Part shown: piece by piece, positions 1-7,902 of the stretch | How the letters are laid out: each line of letters opens with the position of its first letter | Numbering within the stretch: position 1 is the first letter of the stretch | DNA from: Bacteroidales bacterium | Lineage (GTDB): Bacteria; Bacteroidota; Bacteroidia; Bacteroidales; ML635J-15 | Assembly (NCBI GenBank): GCA_017620015.1 | Contig: JAFZRE010000026.1 | Coordinates: 62,001-126,000 of the forward strand | Reading direction: 5' to 3' | Length of the DNA stretch: 64,000 nt | The notes under the pieces: model-generated | Seen by the model: the letters and a program-made list of their open reading frames with translations, nothing else | What the model was told of the DNA's origin: nothing | Database searches by the model: none | Made by a program: the position numbers and the translations under genes

Positions 1-530
1 TTATTGAATATCCTACAGTCGAAATAAACAGGGAGATTGTTACTGAGTTTTCAACCGAAGGTAAGCATTTACTTTGCATTCATCGCTCGGCAAAATATTT
101 TAACAATGAAATGAAGATTGTGGATAATTCCGACAAACTTCGCAACAATTTATTGATAAAAGTAAAGCAAATGAATATAGGATGTGTTATCTTCGGTCGC
201 GATATGAGCAATAATAGAGAACAAAAATTCATAGATAAAGACTTGTTTTATAGAAATCTCAAATCGTTTTTAAGTCAATGGATAAACGGAATTATAGAAA
301 CAGACATATTATATGATGGCTCACTATATAAAATTGCTAGACGCAAAAAGCTACTGGATGAAATAATAACAATAATAAACGTAGAATGTCCGCCATACGA
401 TAACGATAATTTGAAACTCGCTCTTCAACAATATTTACCTGCACAAAATCCTATTAACATTATTAATACATGGATGACCAAAGGACTATCGAAAAAAGAA
501 ATAAGACAATATATAAACGACAATTTATAA
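1..530 (+). CDS. Unrecognised protein, C-terminal part only
   Basis: The frame is open from base 3 to the stop at 528-530 with no start needed, so this is the 3' end of a gene that begins outside the window. About 175 residues are visible. They are charged and probably helical, rich in Lys, Asn and Ile, with no motif I recognise. The stop is only 2 bp from the start of the receiver-domain gene at 533, so the two are almost certainly co-transcribed and may be functional partners. The missing N-terminal part would decide the family, for example a sensor kinase or ATPase. Base composition is very AT-rich, like the next two genes and unlike the housekeeping genes further on. Confidence 0.7.
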   Translation, partial: IEYPTVEINREIVTEFSTEGKHLLCIHRSAKYFNNEMKIVDNSDKLRNNLLIKVKQMNIGCVIFGRDMSNNREQKFIDKDLFYRNLKSFLSQWINGIIETDILYDGSLYKIARRKKLLDEIITIINVECPPYDNDNLKLALQQYLPAQNPINIINTWMTKGLSKKEIRQYINDNL

Positions 531-532
531 AT

Positions 533-2317
533 ATGGAAAATACATTCGTAATATATGACGAAAGTTTTCAAAAACAAACGGAGATTCTTGAAAAAGAATT
601 ATCAATAGAAAAAATCTCATATCAAGCCCATGAAAACGAAAAAGGATTTCACGATTGGCTTACAAGAGAGTTCAATAATAATGATATACGGAAAATAATT
701 ATTCCATTATCGCTACAAAACAACGATACAGAAGGGTTCCTTTTGGGTCTTCATATTCGTCTTAACTATGAGCTACCAATTGAAAAGAGAACGATTCCGA
801 TTATATTTCTCTCTAATATGAGTTATGAGAATATTCTTACTAAGTGTTCTTTTGATGAAGACAATAATCCACAAAATTTATTGTTGACAGATGGCGTTTC
901 AATATCTTCGACAGACATTGAAGAAATAGTAGAAAAATTAGAGACTACCAATGCGTTAGAAATAAAGGATTATCCTTTGTTCTTGAAAAGATTAAGCATT
1001 AATAGGAAGTCAATTACAGGTGGACATGATATTGCTAATGCATGGGGATGCTATAAACTAGCACAAGTTATTGAAAATAAAGATGACATAGGAAAGCCTT
1101 TCAGGATAAAAGATGTTATACTTGGAAATGAGTTTATTTCTAAACATTTGAAACAACTATATGCAAAATACCTTATTTGTAAAAATAATTCTTACAATAA
1201 CAGCATAGAGCTTCAAAAAAATGCTATTAAGTGTTCGGGAAAGCGTATTCTTTTAATTGATGATAAGGCAGACGAAGGATGGGGAGAATTGATGCAGTAT
1301 ATATTCAAATCAGCGGGAAACGGTTTTTTGTATGTAAATCCTTCTAAATACAAAAACAAAAATAAGGATTGTTTTCTCAATTTTGATGGATTTTATGAAG
1401 AATGTAAGTCTTATATTGGGGAATACTGGGATTTGGTAATAATTGACTTGAGACTTAATCCTAATACAGAAGATATGGAGACCAATAGTATTTTGCCAAC
1501 AGAATTTTCCGGATATAAGTTGATTGAAGATTTTTTGAATAATAATGGCGGGTATCAAATAATGGTCTCTACGGCCTCAAACAAAATTTGGAATGTCAAT
1601 GCTGCATTAAAGATAGGAGCGAAAGGATATTATATAAAGGAATCTCCAGAGTTTAATTATCCGATATCAGAAACTAAAAAGCAATTTGAAAATTTCAAAA
1701 ATGTTATAGAAATATGTTTCGAAAATGCCTATCTTCAAAATGTTTATTCTTCCATTAATGCCATAAAAAAAACACTGCCTGACAATGATTTTGGCGCTTC
1801 AATTGGAAAACAATTTGAACTTGCTTTCTATTTGATTTCAAAAGCAGAAACTAAAGAACAATATGCATTTTCATATGTATCTCTGTACCAAATTATTGAA
1901 ATCATCACGGATTATTATATAACCAAGGAAGAAATCATACAAGAAAACGATGATGATAAAAAACAATACAAATGGAAACTTGATAATGGAGACTATGTCA
2001 AAGAATATAAATGGGACAATAGCAACAAAATATATATTGTTCAATCAGAAGAGTTAACAGAGGAGAAAATAACATTGCCACAATGGGAAAAAATGGCAGG
2101 TATAGTTTTTCAAATGTGGAATTGCCAAGATGGGAATAATCTTGTAAGAAACTTGTCATATCTAATTGAAAAGCGTAATGGTTTTGTCCACAATGACAAA
2201 TCCATTATTGACAAACAAGACATTAATGGACAATACGTAAATCATGACATCTATAAAAAAGAAGGTTTCCAGAAATTGTTCTATTATATAAAAATGATTT
2301 GTTCTTACATATATTAA
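533..2317 (+). CDS. Receiver-domain protein with C-terminal HEPN-like RNxxxH motif
   Basis: A 594-residue protein. Residues 1 to about 230 are an unrecognised region that looks alpha/beta. Residues about 237-375 form a response-regulator receiver fold: acidic pair in LLIDDKAD, phosphoacceptor Asp305 in VIIDLRL, a Ser/Thr stretch (MVSTAS) and the conserved Lys369 in GYYIKES. The C-terminal ~220 residues are helical and contain RNGFVH (Arg548 to His553), which fits the RNxxxH signature of HEPN ribonuclease-type domains. No DNA-binding output domain is seen. The start at 533 was chosen because it lies 2 bp after the upstream stop; an in-frame ATG at 470 would overlap that gene by 61 bp. The receiver assignment is strong; the HEPN assignment rests on one motif in a helical context. 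The arrangement suggests phosphorylation-controlled RNase or dimer-switch activity, possibly in stress or phage defence, which is inference. Confidence 0.75.
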   Translation: MENTFVIYDESFQKQTEILEKELSIEKISYQAHENEKGFHDWLTREFNNNDIRKIIIPLSLQNNDTEGFLLGLHIRLNYELPIEKRTIPIIFLSNMSYENILTKCSFDEDNNPQNLLLTDGVSISSTDIEEIVEKLETTNALEIKDYPLFLKRLSINRKSITGGHDIANAWGCYKLAQVIENKDDIGKPFRIKDVILGNEFISKHLKQLYAKYLICKNNSYNNSIELQKNAIKCSGKRILLIDDKADEGWGELMQYIFKSAGNGFLYVNPSKYKNKNKDCFLNFDGFYEECKSYIGEYWDLVIIDLRLNPNTEDMETNSILPTEFSGYKLIEDFLNNNGGYQIMVSTASNKIWNVNAALKIGAKGYYIKESPEFNYPISETKKQFENFKNVIEICFENAYLQNVYSSINAIKKTLPDNDFGASIGKQFELAFYLISKAETKEQYAFSYVSLYQIIEIITDYYITKEEIIQENDDDKKQYKWKLDNGDYVKEYKWDNSNKIYIVQSEELTEEKITLPQWEKMAGIVFQMWNCQDGNNLVRNLSYLIEKRNGFVHNDKSIIDKQDINGQYVNHDIYKKEGFQKLFYYIKMICSYIY

Positions 2318-2332
2318 ACTCCAGCCATTATT

Positions 2333-2367
2333 TTTGTATGTTTGTATAGTTTTGGTATTATATTTGC
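2333..2367 (+). promoter_or_regulatory. Bacteroidota-type promoter
   Basis: TTTG at 2333-2336 and TATATTTGC at 2359-2367 match the -33 and -7 elements used by the Bacteroidota primary sigma factor, with a 22-bp spacer. It lies just after the stop of the receiver gene and 29 bp before the next ATG, so the small gene at 2396 probably has its own transcript. Confidence 0.55.
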
Positions 2368-2395
2368 ATATATTTTTAGATAAATCATTTTGACT

Positions 2396-2734
2396 ATGAA
2401 TTATATAAATTGTACATATACAAACGATACAAGAAAGAAGCAAATCGCTGATTTAGAAAAAGAAAATCAATGGCTTAAACCATTTTGGGCAAGGTTATTA
2501 TTATGTGTTTTTTCCAAGGTATTTAATCTAAACATTCGTATCTCCGTTGATGAAATATCTTTAAAAAACGGAATTAAATATGCAGAAAACGATTGGAAGA
2601 TATATACATTACATAGTAATAAGTACTCAGAAAAAGAGAAAGACTCTTTAATAAAGAAATTGGAATTATTTTTTAAGGGTTTTGAAAAAACAATAAAAGA
2701 CAATCTTAAATCTGAAAAATTACTGATTGAATAA
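2396..2734 (+). CDS. Small hypothetical protein
   Basis: A 112-residue protein I do not recognise. It starts with a polar segment, then a possible coiled stretch (KKQIADLEKENQWLK), a short hydrophobic patch around residues 31-42 (WARLLLCVFSKVF) and a lysine-rich helical tail. The ATG at 2396 is the first one after the promoter at 2333-2367. It has the same low GC and codon use as the receiver gene before it, so both probably belong to the same acquired block. A membrane-associated accessory protein is possible, but nothing in the sequence proves it. Confidence 0.5.
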   Translation: MNYINCTYTNDTRKKQIADLEKENQWLKPFWARLLLCVFSKVFNLNIRISVDEISLKNGIKYAENDWKIYTLHSNKYSEKEKDSLIKKLELFFKGFEKTIKDNLKSEKLLIE

Positions 2735-2856
2735 ATTATTCAAGACTATCCTATTCTCCCATAATTCGTACATAAACAGAAAAATTTGATATGTGAAAAA
2801 CTCCTATATCATTTTGGCGGTGTAAATTTGTAATGGCAAATGGAGAAGAATTCTTC

Positions 2857-2910
2857 TCAATCCATCAACCAAAAATTCCATATCGGGATGATATTGACGC
2901 AATTCCAATT
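2857..2910 (-). pseudogene. 3' remnant of a DUF4143-type ATPase gene
   Basis: Read on the minus strand, this stretch ends in NIIPIWNFWLMD and a stop. The intact minus-strand ATPase at 4439-5611 ends in NIIPIWNFGLMY. The DNA identity over CCATATCGGGATGATATTG is exact. Only about 18 codons survive, with stops immediately upstream, so this is the tail of a deleted relative of that ATPase. Confidence 0.6.
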
Positions 2911-2965
2911 TTATTAAATGGTAATTTATAAAAATCATATTTTTTATAAAAACTCACTTTATAAT
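2910..2965. repeat. Pair of 23-bp imperfect dyads, 33 bp apart
   Basis: Two imperfect inverted repeats occupy 2910-2932 and 2943-2965. Each has the form TTTATnAAA, about 7 bp, TTTATAAn. Their starts are 33 bp apart, about three helical turns, so a protein bound to each would lie on the same face of the DNA. They sit just upstream of the promoter of the ATPase gene at 3082 and resemble the dyad at 3004-3026 and the pair at 4379-4434. Confidence 0.5.
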
Positions 2966-2997
2966 TTTGTCGCATCGGTAACATTGCATATATTTGC
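2966..2997 (+). promoter_or_regulatory. Promoter of the first DUF4143-type ATPase
   Basis: TTTG at 2966-2969, a 19-bp spacer and TATATTTGC at 2989-2997 form a textbook Bacteroidota promoter. The predicted transcript start, around 3003, falls at the edge of the palindrome at 3002-3028, so a protein bound there should block initiation. Confidence 0.7.
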
Positions 2998-3001
2998 GCA
3001 G

Positions 3002-3028
3002 AATTTATTAAATGGCATTTAATAAATT
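3002..3028. promoter_or_regulatory. 27-bp perfect palindrome at the predicted transcript start (operator)
   Basis: Two 13-bp arms (AATTTATTAAATG and its complement) flank a single central G. The palindrome covers the expected +1 of the promoter at 2966-2997. Its inner 23 bp resemble the flanking dyads. It is most simply an operator, perhaps for autoregulation of the ATPase. Confidence 0.6.
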
Positions 3029-3081
3029 TATGAAATTTTGTAAATTAGAATTTTAAATTATTGCCATATAATATAGGTAAG

Positions 3082-4353
3082 ATGGATAAGAATATTTTGA
3101 GACAGGTACTGGCAGACAACGCTAAACTAATTGGCAGACTTGATGTTATGCCAAGGGAATATAATGTCGAGACTGACAAAAACTATATATTTACTGGCGT
3201 CCGTCGGGCTGGAAAATCGTATATGCAATATGCGTTGATAAAAAAATTGCTTTCGGAAGGATATGGTATGAACGATATTCTATATATGAATTTTGAGGAT
3301 GAGCGAATCGACAGTTTCACTATGGCCGACTTCAACTTGCTTCTCGAGTGCCATCAGGAACTTTATGCCTGCCGTCCACATATTTTCCTCGACGAAATGC
3401 AGAATATCGAAGGATGGGAAAAATTCGCCCGCCGTATGGCCGACAGCAAATACCATATATGCCTAACAGGAAGCAACGCCAAAATGCTAAGCAAGGAAAT
3501 AATGACCACACTCGGCGGCAGATTTCTCCAGAAGGACATATATCCTTTCAGTTTCAGGGAATATCTTGACGCATTGAACATTCCATACGGCAATATCAAT
3601 CTTCTCGACACCGACTCGCGCGCATCATTCTTCCGTCATTACAACGAATATCTTACCAATGGAGGTATGCCCGAAACCGTCAATATGAATGTAAAGCGCG
3701 AATACCTAAGCAGCACTTACCAGAAGATATACCTGAACGACATTGCCACGCGCAACGGCATCAACAATATGAATGCTCTGCGACTGCTGGTGAAAAAAAT
3801 CGCAGAAAGCGTGGGACAGCCCTTGTCGTATAACCGCTTGAGCCATATATTGTCGTCGTTCAATGGAAAAATCTCGGTTCCTACTGTTCAAAGCTATGTA
3901 TCGTATGCCGAAGATGCCTGGCTATTGCTTAGGCTGAGGAATATTACTGGCTCGCTGTCAGAAAAGGAAAGTGCCTGCAAGTATTATTTCATCGACAACG
4001 GTTTCCTGAATCTCTTTTTGCTAAACGGAGAAACATCGTTGCTTGAAAATCTGGTGGCCTTGGAGTTGTTCCGGCGTTTTGGACACGATTCGGAACACGA
4101 TACCGTATATTTTTACAATTCGGGCGTAGAGATTGATTTTTATGTTCCCGAAAAAGAATGGGCTATACAGGTTTCGTACTCACTTTCGGACATCGACACC
4201 CACAAACGCGAAACAACAGCCTTGGAAAAGATTACAAAAGTTCTGCCATGCCGTCGGAGGACTATAATCACATACGATTCGGAAGAAAGCATTGTAGATT
4301 CAAAAGGCGATATAGATGTTGTTCCATGCTGGAAATGGCTACTTGAAGAATGA
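3082..4353 (+). CDS. AAA family ATPase, DUF4143 type
   Basis: A 423-residue ATPase of the AAA_14/DUF4143 class. Walker A is GVRRAGKS near residue 45, Walker B is HIFLDEMQ near residue 105, and a sensor-type LTGSNAKML follows. The second half has the DUF4143 features: FSFREYL, the NGGMPE segment, a winged-helix-like region and a nuclease-like stretch with YNSGVEIDFYVPE. It ends in VVPCWKWLLEE. The ATG at 3082 was chosen over an upstream TTG at 3061. The gene has a canonical promoter with a 27-bp palindrome at its start site and further dyads upstream and downstream. Cellular targets of this family are poorly known; many copies sit in variable regions and some resemble mobile or toxin-antitoxin-like genes. 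It is convergent with a second, divergent member at 4439. Confidence 0.85.
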   Translation: MDKNILRQVLADNAKLIGRLDVMPREYNVETDKNYIFTGVRRAGKSYMQYALIKKLLSEGYGMNDILYMNFEDERIDSFTMADFNLLLECHQELYACRPHIFLDEMQNIEGWEKFARRMADSKYHICLTGSNAKMLSKEIMTTLGGRFLQKDIYPFSFREYLDALNIPYGNINLLDTDSRASFFRHYNEYLTNGGMPETVNMNVKREYLSSTYQKIYLNDIATRNGINNMNALRLLVKKIAESVGQPLSYNRLSHILSSFNGKISVPTVQSYVSYAEDAWLLLRLRNITGSLSEKESACKYYFIDNGFLNLFLLNGETSLLENLVALELFRRFGHDSEHDTVYFYNSGVEIDFYVPEKEWAIQVSYSLSDIDTHKRETTALEKITKVLPCRRRTIITYDSEESIVDSKGDIDVVPCWKWLLEE

Positions 4354-4378
4354 AGGTCCAGAATTAATATTTCTTGTT

Positions 4379-4434
4379 TTTGTTAAATGTAACTTTATAA
4401 AAAATGCATCTTTTATTAAATCTGGCTTTATAAA
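4379..4434. repeat. Second pair of 23-bp imperfect dyads, 33 bp apart
   Basis: Elements at 4379-4401 and 4412-4434 have the same form as those at 2910-2965 (TTTnTTAAATn, then CTTTATAAA) and the same 33-bp spacing. They lie between the 3' ends of the two convergent ATPase genes, where they could also act as short terminator stems. Confidence 0.5.
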
Positions 4435-4438
4435 ACTC

Positions 4439-5611
4439 CTAATACATCAGCCCAAAATTCCATATCGGGATGATATTGCCGGAGCCGAACTCAATGTCGT
4501 CCTTGACAATGTAACCTTCTTTGGCATCAGAGATTTGCTTCTTGCCTTTCTTCTTTCCGCCAACTTCAAAGGTTTTTCCGTCAATGTCAAAATCACTGAT
4601 TCGAGAGCTGATAACATTTGTAGTGACACGCAACTGGTTATAGAAGAATGTTTCGCGGATATTGCCAATGTCGCTTGCTTCTTCGCCCAGTATATAGGCA
4701 AGGCTTGTGTTGTCGAGATAGACCTTGTCAACTTTTCCTACACCCCTGATACCGCCGGTATCGTCACGCAACTGTCCAATCATACCTGCCTGCTCCATAT
4801 ACAGAAAATAGTCGGGCAGGACATTTCTGCTCACACCGATAACAGTCGCTATCGAATCCATCACAGGTTTGAACGGCACGCTCTGCGCAATTACAACCAA
4901 TAGTTTCTTCAGTTTTCTGCCAGTCGAAACATTCATTTTTGCGTATTGTGGAATGTCAACTTCCATAGTTTGGTTGACAACTTGCCTAAGTCGCAGTTCA
5001 AAGTCGCTCTCATTGGCAAACGGATAATAACCGCGCTTCAAATAGTCGCGAAATAGCGGAAGCGGATGGTTTAGCATAGTCAGTTTTACCTTTTGCGCAA
5101 TAATATCGTCCAACGAATATACTGGAACCTCTAACTGATGGAACATAGCCAAGTATTCTCGGAACGATAAGCCTTGCATCATATAGATTGGTGCGCGTCG
5201 GCTCAGGTCGGCATAACCTTTATATATGTCGAGTACGGACGAGCCTGTAAATCCGACTTTTACATCGGGATGCGTATCGTAAATCTGTTTCAGTTCGCGC
5301 GACCAGTTTTCGTACTTGTGAATTTCGTCAATAAAAACCTGCTCACCACCTTCTTTGGCAAATTCATCTACCAATTCGACCAGAGTATGCGACGAAAAAT
5401 ACAAATGGTCGGCCGAAACATAGAATAGGCGTTTGTCTTCCCTATGTTCCTTGATGTATTGCAGAATCATTGTTGACTTGCCAATTCCCCTAGGTCCTAC
5501 AAGTCCAAACATGCGTGTTTCCCAGTTAACTTTATCGTACATATAACGATGAAAAACAGATGTTGTCTGTTGTAGTTGCGTCTCCATATAAGCCGAAAGC
5601 AAGATATCCAT
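4439..5611 (-). CDS. AAA family ATPase, DUF4143 type, second copy
   Basis: A 390-residue ATPase with Walker A GPRGIGKS near residue 40, Walker B QVFIDEIHKY, sensor motif VGFTGSSVLD and the family segment GLSFREYL. The C-terminal half has the winged-helix/DUF4143 pattern, with VYLDNTSLAYIL and a basic KKKGKKQ run in the nuclease-like part. The chosen start (ATG at 5609-5611) lies just downstream of a promoter and operator dyads; a longer frame to 5764 would read through those sites. The protein is clearly related to the one at 3082 but divergent. Its 3' end shares a 19-bp identity with the remnant at 2857-2910. Role unknown, as for the other copy. Confidence 0.85.
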   Translation of the reverse strand: MDILLSAYMETQLQQTTSVFHRYMYDKVNWETRMFGLVGPRGIGKSTMILQYIKEHREDKRLFYVSADHLYFSSHTLVELVDEFAKEGGEQVFIDEIHKYENWSRELKQIYDTHPDVKVGFTGSSVLDIYKGYADLSRRAPIYMMQGLSFREYLAMFHQLEVPVYSLDDIIAQKVKLTMLNHPLPLFRDYLKRGYYPFANESDFELRLRQVVNQTMEVDIPQYAKMNVSTGRKLKKLLVVIAQSVPFKPVMDSIATVIGVSRNVLPDYFLYMEQAGMIGQLRDDTGGIRGVGKVDKVYLDNTSLAYILGEEASDIGNIRETFFYNQLRVTTNVISSRISDFDIDGKTFEVGGKKKGKKQISDAKEGYIVKDDIEFGSGNIIPIWNFGLMY

Positions 5612-5638
5612 AGCAATAAGTTTTGATAATTCGTCGCA

Positions 5639-5705
5639 GCAAAGATACATAATTTGCACTACAATAGTACAAAAATTTAAAAAAATTGCACTGCTATAGT
5701 GCAAT
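5639..5705 (-). promoter_or_regulatory. Promoter with two dyad operators for the second ATPase
   Basis: On the minus strand, TATCTTTGC (5647-5639) is a perfect -7 element and TTTG (5673-5670) a -33 element with 22 bp between. Two related inverted repeats overlap and precede it: 5653-5673 (TTTGCACTA with one mismatched base in the other arm) and 5685-5705 (ATTGCACT and AGTGCAAT, perfect arms, 5-bp centre). The TTGCAC cores are 32 bp apart. The first dyad covers the -33 element, so binding should repress the gene. Confidence 0.65.
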
Positions 5706-5883
5706 TTTGATTTAGTTGTTCGTATCTTATTGATTGTTAATGTGTTTGTTTTATATTTTGCCACGAGTGCCTAAAAATTGCAGTTTGTGGCAGATTATAG
5801 CTTTAAAATTAAGGTAAATATTTGTTAATCAATGGATTTTGCTGTGAATGATAGTTTATCTCTCTAATTCAACTCGACAAAAA

Positions 5884-5897
5884 TGCGTATATACGCA
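5884..5897. repeat. TGCGTATATACGCA palindrome, copy 1
   Basis: A perfect 14-bp palindrome flanked by A/T runs. The same palindrome, followed by a similar AAAAATTT and AATA, occurs at 14764-14777. Here it lies in the 640-bp gap between the second ATPase and the Fic gene; the other copy precedes a toxin-antitoxin pair. It is likely a regulator-binding site. Confidence 0.45.
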
Positions 5898-5949
5898 AAA
5901 ATTTCGAATAGGATTTGTTTTCTGCGAATCCAACAAAACATTTCTTCGA

Positions 5950-6038
5950 TTTTATTCATTATACCCCACAAAATTTATCGATTTTATTTGGTATACCAGA
6001 TAAAATTTTTAAAAATTATCTATTATAAAAGATAAAAT
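5950..6038. repeat. Three imperfect dyads with exact 32-bp period
   Basis: Related elements begin at 5952, 5984 and 6016. The middle one is the best: TTTTAT, TTGGTATACCAG, ATAAAA is a 26-bp near-perfect palindrome (5981-6006). The first is degenerate and the third has TTATC and GATAA arms. The 32-bp period matches that of the ATPase operators. They lie directly before the ATPase 3' remnant at 6013-6123, as if an operator region had been joined to a gene tail by deletion. Confidence 0.5.
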
Positions 6039-6123
6039 AACCAAGGAACAACGGGAAAATATTGTTGTGGAAGAACATGAAATAAGCGTAGTACCTGTTG
6101 CGGAATGGTTGCTGGAATTTTGA
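6013..6123 (+). pseudogene. 3' remnant of a third DUF4143-type ATPase
   Basis: The frame from 6013 to the TGA at 6121-6123 encodes ITKEQRENIVVEEHEISVV followed by PVAEWLLEF. This aligns along its length with the end of the intact ATPase at 3082-4353 (ITYDSEESIVDSKGDIDVV, then PCWKWLLEE). There is no start codon or ATPase core, so only about the last 30 codons of the gene survive. Confidence 0.65.
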
Positions 6124-6205
6124 TACCAAGCAAAAGTTGAATATGTTTGCCAATCTTATTATACATCGCAGAAATTCCTTTTTTGCGTAACATAGTTTTG
6201 CCCTC

Positions 6206-6239
6206 TTGCCCGTATGTGCCAGAAAATGTGTATTTTTGC
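6206..6239 (+). promoter_or_regulatory. Likely promoter of the Fic gene
   Basis: TATTTTTGC at 6231-6239 is a -7 element with a weaker TTG at 6206-6208, 22 bp upstream. The ATG of the Fic gene follows 15 bp later. Confidence 0.45.
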
Positions 6240-6254
6240 AAAAAATTTATCGGT

Positions 6255-7019
6255 ATGCTTCCGAATGATAAAAATATTGCCCTTCAGACACTGATTGACC
6301 AGTACCGCGACCAAACCAAGAATGTTTTGGATTTGGAACGACTATCGATGTATGCAATCACGTATCATTCAACGGCCATCGAGGGCAGTTCGCTTACCGA
6401 ATCGGAAGTAATAAATTTGCTGGATACCGACAGACCTGCACGAAACAAGGATTTTCGCGACAACCTTATGGTTTTCGACCACTACAATGCAATGCTCTTT
6501 GTTCACGAAAACGCACTGGAAAAGAGAAAGATAAGCGAAGATTTCATAAAGCAGATAAGTGCCCTTGTGATGAAAAACACCGGCAAGGAATATAATACCG
6601 TATATGGTTCTTTTGACAGTGGACAAGGAGAATACAGGCTTCTGAATGTTCATGCAGGCACTAGACGCTTCCCCGACTGCAAAAAGGTGCAACCGCTTAT
6701 GGCTGAGTTCGTCGCCTATATAAACGACGAAATGTCAAATGCTGATGTTGACCCGATAAGGCTTTCGTTTGATGTGCATTTCAAGTTTGTCAGCATACAT
6801 CCTTTCGCAGATGGAAACGGACGGGTTTCGCGGTTGCTTATGAACTATATACTTGCATACTATGGGTTGCCTATGTTTATGGTTTTCAAGCAAGACAGAT
6901 TGAAATACATCGATGCGCTTGAGAGTGCGAGAAATAACGAGGATATGGATTTGTTCTACGGCTTTATGTACAAGCAGTATATGAAGTTCTTGAAAAAAGA
7001 AATAAAAAACAAAAAGTAA
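6255..7019 (+). CDS. Fic family protein
   Basis: A 254-residue Fic protein. The catalytic motif HPFADGNGRVSR begins at His182 and is intact, so it should transfer AMP, or a related nucleotide group, to hydroxyl side chains of target proteins. An N-terminal inhibitory helix is also present: STAIEGS at residues 39-45 fits the (S/T)xxxE(G/N) rule with Glu43, which would place it in the self-inhibited class II group. The start at 6255 follows a promoter; an upstream in-frame ATG at 6147 would read through it. The stop is 2 bp from the S1-domain gene at 7022, so the two may be co-transcribed. Its partner or target is not evident. It sits at the edge of the ATPase island, in keeping with accessory Fic genes elsewhere. 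Confidence 0.85.
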   Translation: MLPNDKNIALQTLIDQYRDQTKNVLDLERLSMYAITYHSTAIEGSSLTESEVINLLDTDRPARNKDFRDNLMVFDHYNAMLFVHENALEKRKISEDFIKQISALVMKNTGKEYNTVYGSFDSGQGEYRLLNVHAGTRRFPDCKKVQPLMAEFVAYINDEMSNADVDPIRLSFDVHFKFVSIHPFADGNGRVSRLLMNYILAYYGLPMFMVFKQDRLKYIDALESARNNEDMDLFYGFMYKQYMKFLKKEIKNKK

Positions 7020-7021
7020 TT

Positions 7022-7885
7022 ATGCTTGAAATCTGGAAATCACACGAGTTGAAAGTTGTGGGCTTCGAAGGCGAAAGACTGCTGTTCGACGCTGCCGAGC
7101 ACGGAACCCTCGAAGTTGAAAACATCGACCTCGTGAAAAAATACGAAATTGGCGAAACCGAAAGCATTTTCCTGTACAACGGTCCCGACGGCAAGGTCCA
7201 TGGTTGCATGGGTAGTCCGTTTGTCGGAATAGGCGAATTCGGAAGTCTAACCTGCGTAGCCAACACCAAGTACGGTTCGTTTCTCGACTGGGGAATCGAA
7301 AAGGACCTGTTCTGCCCGTTCAAGGAGCAGAAGGTCGATTTGAAGGTCGATGAGGACTACATCGTGTATGTTTATCTCGACGAGGACACCAACCGTGCCG
7401 TTGCAAGCACCAAGTACGAAAAGTACATTGACGAGAGCCAGCGCCCGCAAGTTGATGAAAACCAGAAGGTTCACGCCTTGGTGACTCGCCGCACAAGCTT
7501 GGGCTACAACCTGATAGTCGAAAACAAGTATCTGGGAATCCTGTACGCAAACGAAGTTTTCTCGGAACTGCATTCAGGCGATGAGGTGGATGTGATTGTG
7601 AAGAAAGTCCGCGACGACAACAAGCTCGACCTCCGCATGTTCCGCAACGACCACGAGGACATCGGCAACTTCGAGGACAAGATTGTAGCCTACCTCAAGA
7701 AGCACAAGGGCGAGATGAACATCTGCGACAATAGCAGTCCACAACTGATATACAAGACCTTCGGCATCTCGAAGAAGAATTTCAAGAAAGCCTTGGGCGC
7801 ATTGTATAGGAAGAGAATGGTGAAAATCGGAGAAAACGGAGTGAAATTAATAGGAAACCAGCATCGCAATGCATTGCGATGTTAA
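7022..7885 (+). CDS. S1-domain RNA-binding protein, CvfB/YitL-like
   Basis: A 287-residue cytoplasmic protein resembling CvfB (YitL). The order is three S1-like OB folds (with GSFLDWGIEKDLFCPF near residue 85 and GYNLIVENKYLGILYANE near residue 160) and a C-terminal winged-helix (KTFGISKKNFKKALGALYR near residue 255). Family members bind RNA and affect virulence factor or translation control in Firmicutes; the molecular role is not settled. The last residues (HRNALRC) are encoded by a 20-bp palindromic repeat (7862-7881), which has replaced or extended the original C-terminus. It follows the Fic gene by 2 bp. Confidence 0.8.
   Translation: MLEIWKSHELKVVGFEGERLLFDAAEHGTLEVENIDLVKKYEIGETESIFLYNGPDGKVHGCMGSPFVGIGEFGSLTCVANTKYGSFLDWGIEKDLFCPFKEQKVDLKVDEDYIVYVYLDEDTNRAVASTKYEKYIDESQRPQVDENQKVHALVTRRTSLGYNLIVENKYLGILYANEVFSELHSGDEVDVIVKKVRDDNKLDLRMFRNDHEDIGNFEDKIVAYLKKHKGEMNICDNSSPQLIYKTFGISKKNFKKALGALYRKRMVKIGENGVKLIGNQHRNALRC
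7862..7881. repeat. REP-like palindrome CATCGCAATG/CATTGCGATG
   Basis: A perfect 20-bp palindrome lying inside the 3' end of the S1-domain gene. Near copies occur at 8524-8543 and 18955-18982. Confidence 0.6.
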
Positions 7886-7902
7886 AATATTGTATTTTAG
7901 CA

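Noticed and set aside
1..2734. A Detocs-type two-component phage-defence operon
   Set aside because: A receiver protein is present, but the neighbouring gene is cut by the window edge and no kinase or known Detocs effector is visible, so the name cannot be supported.
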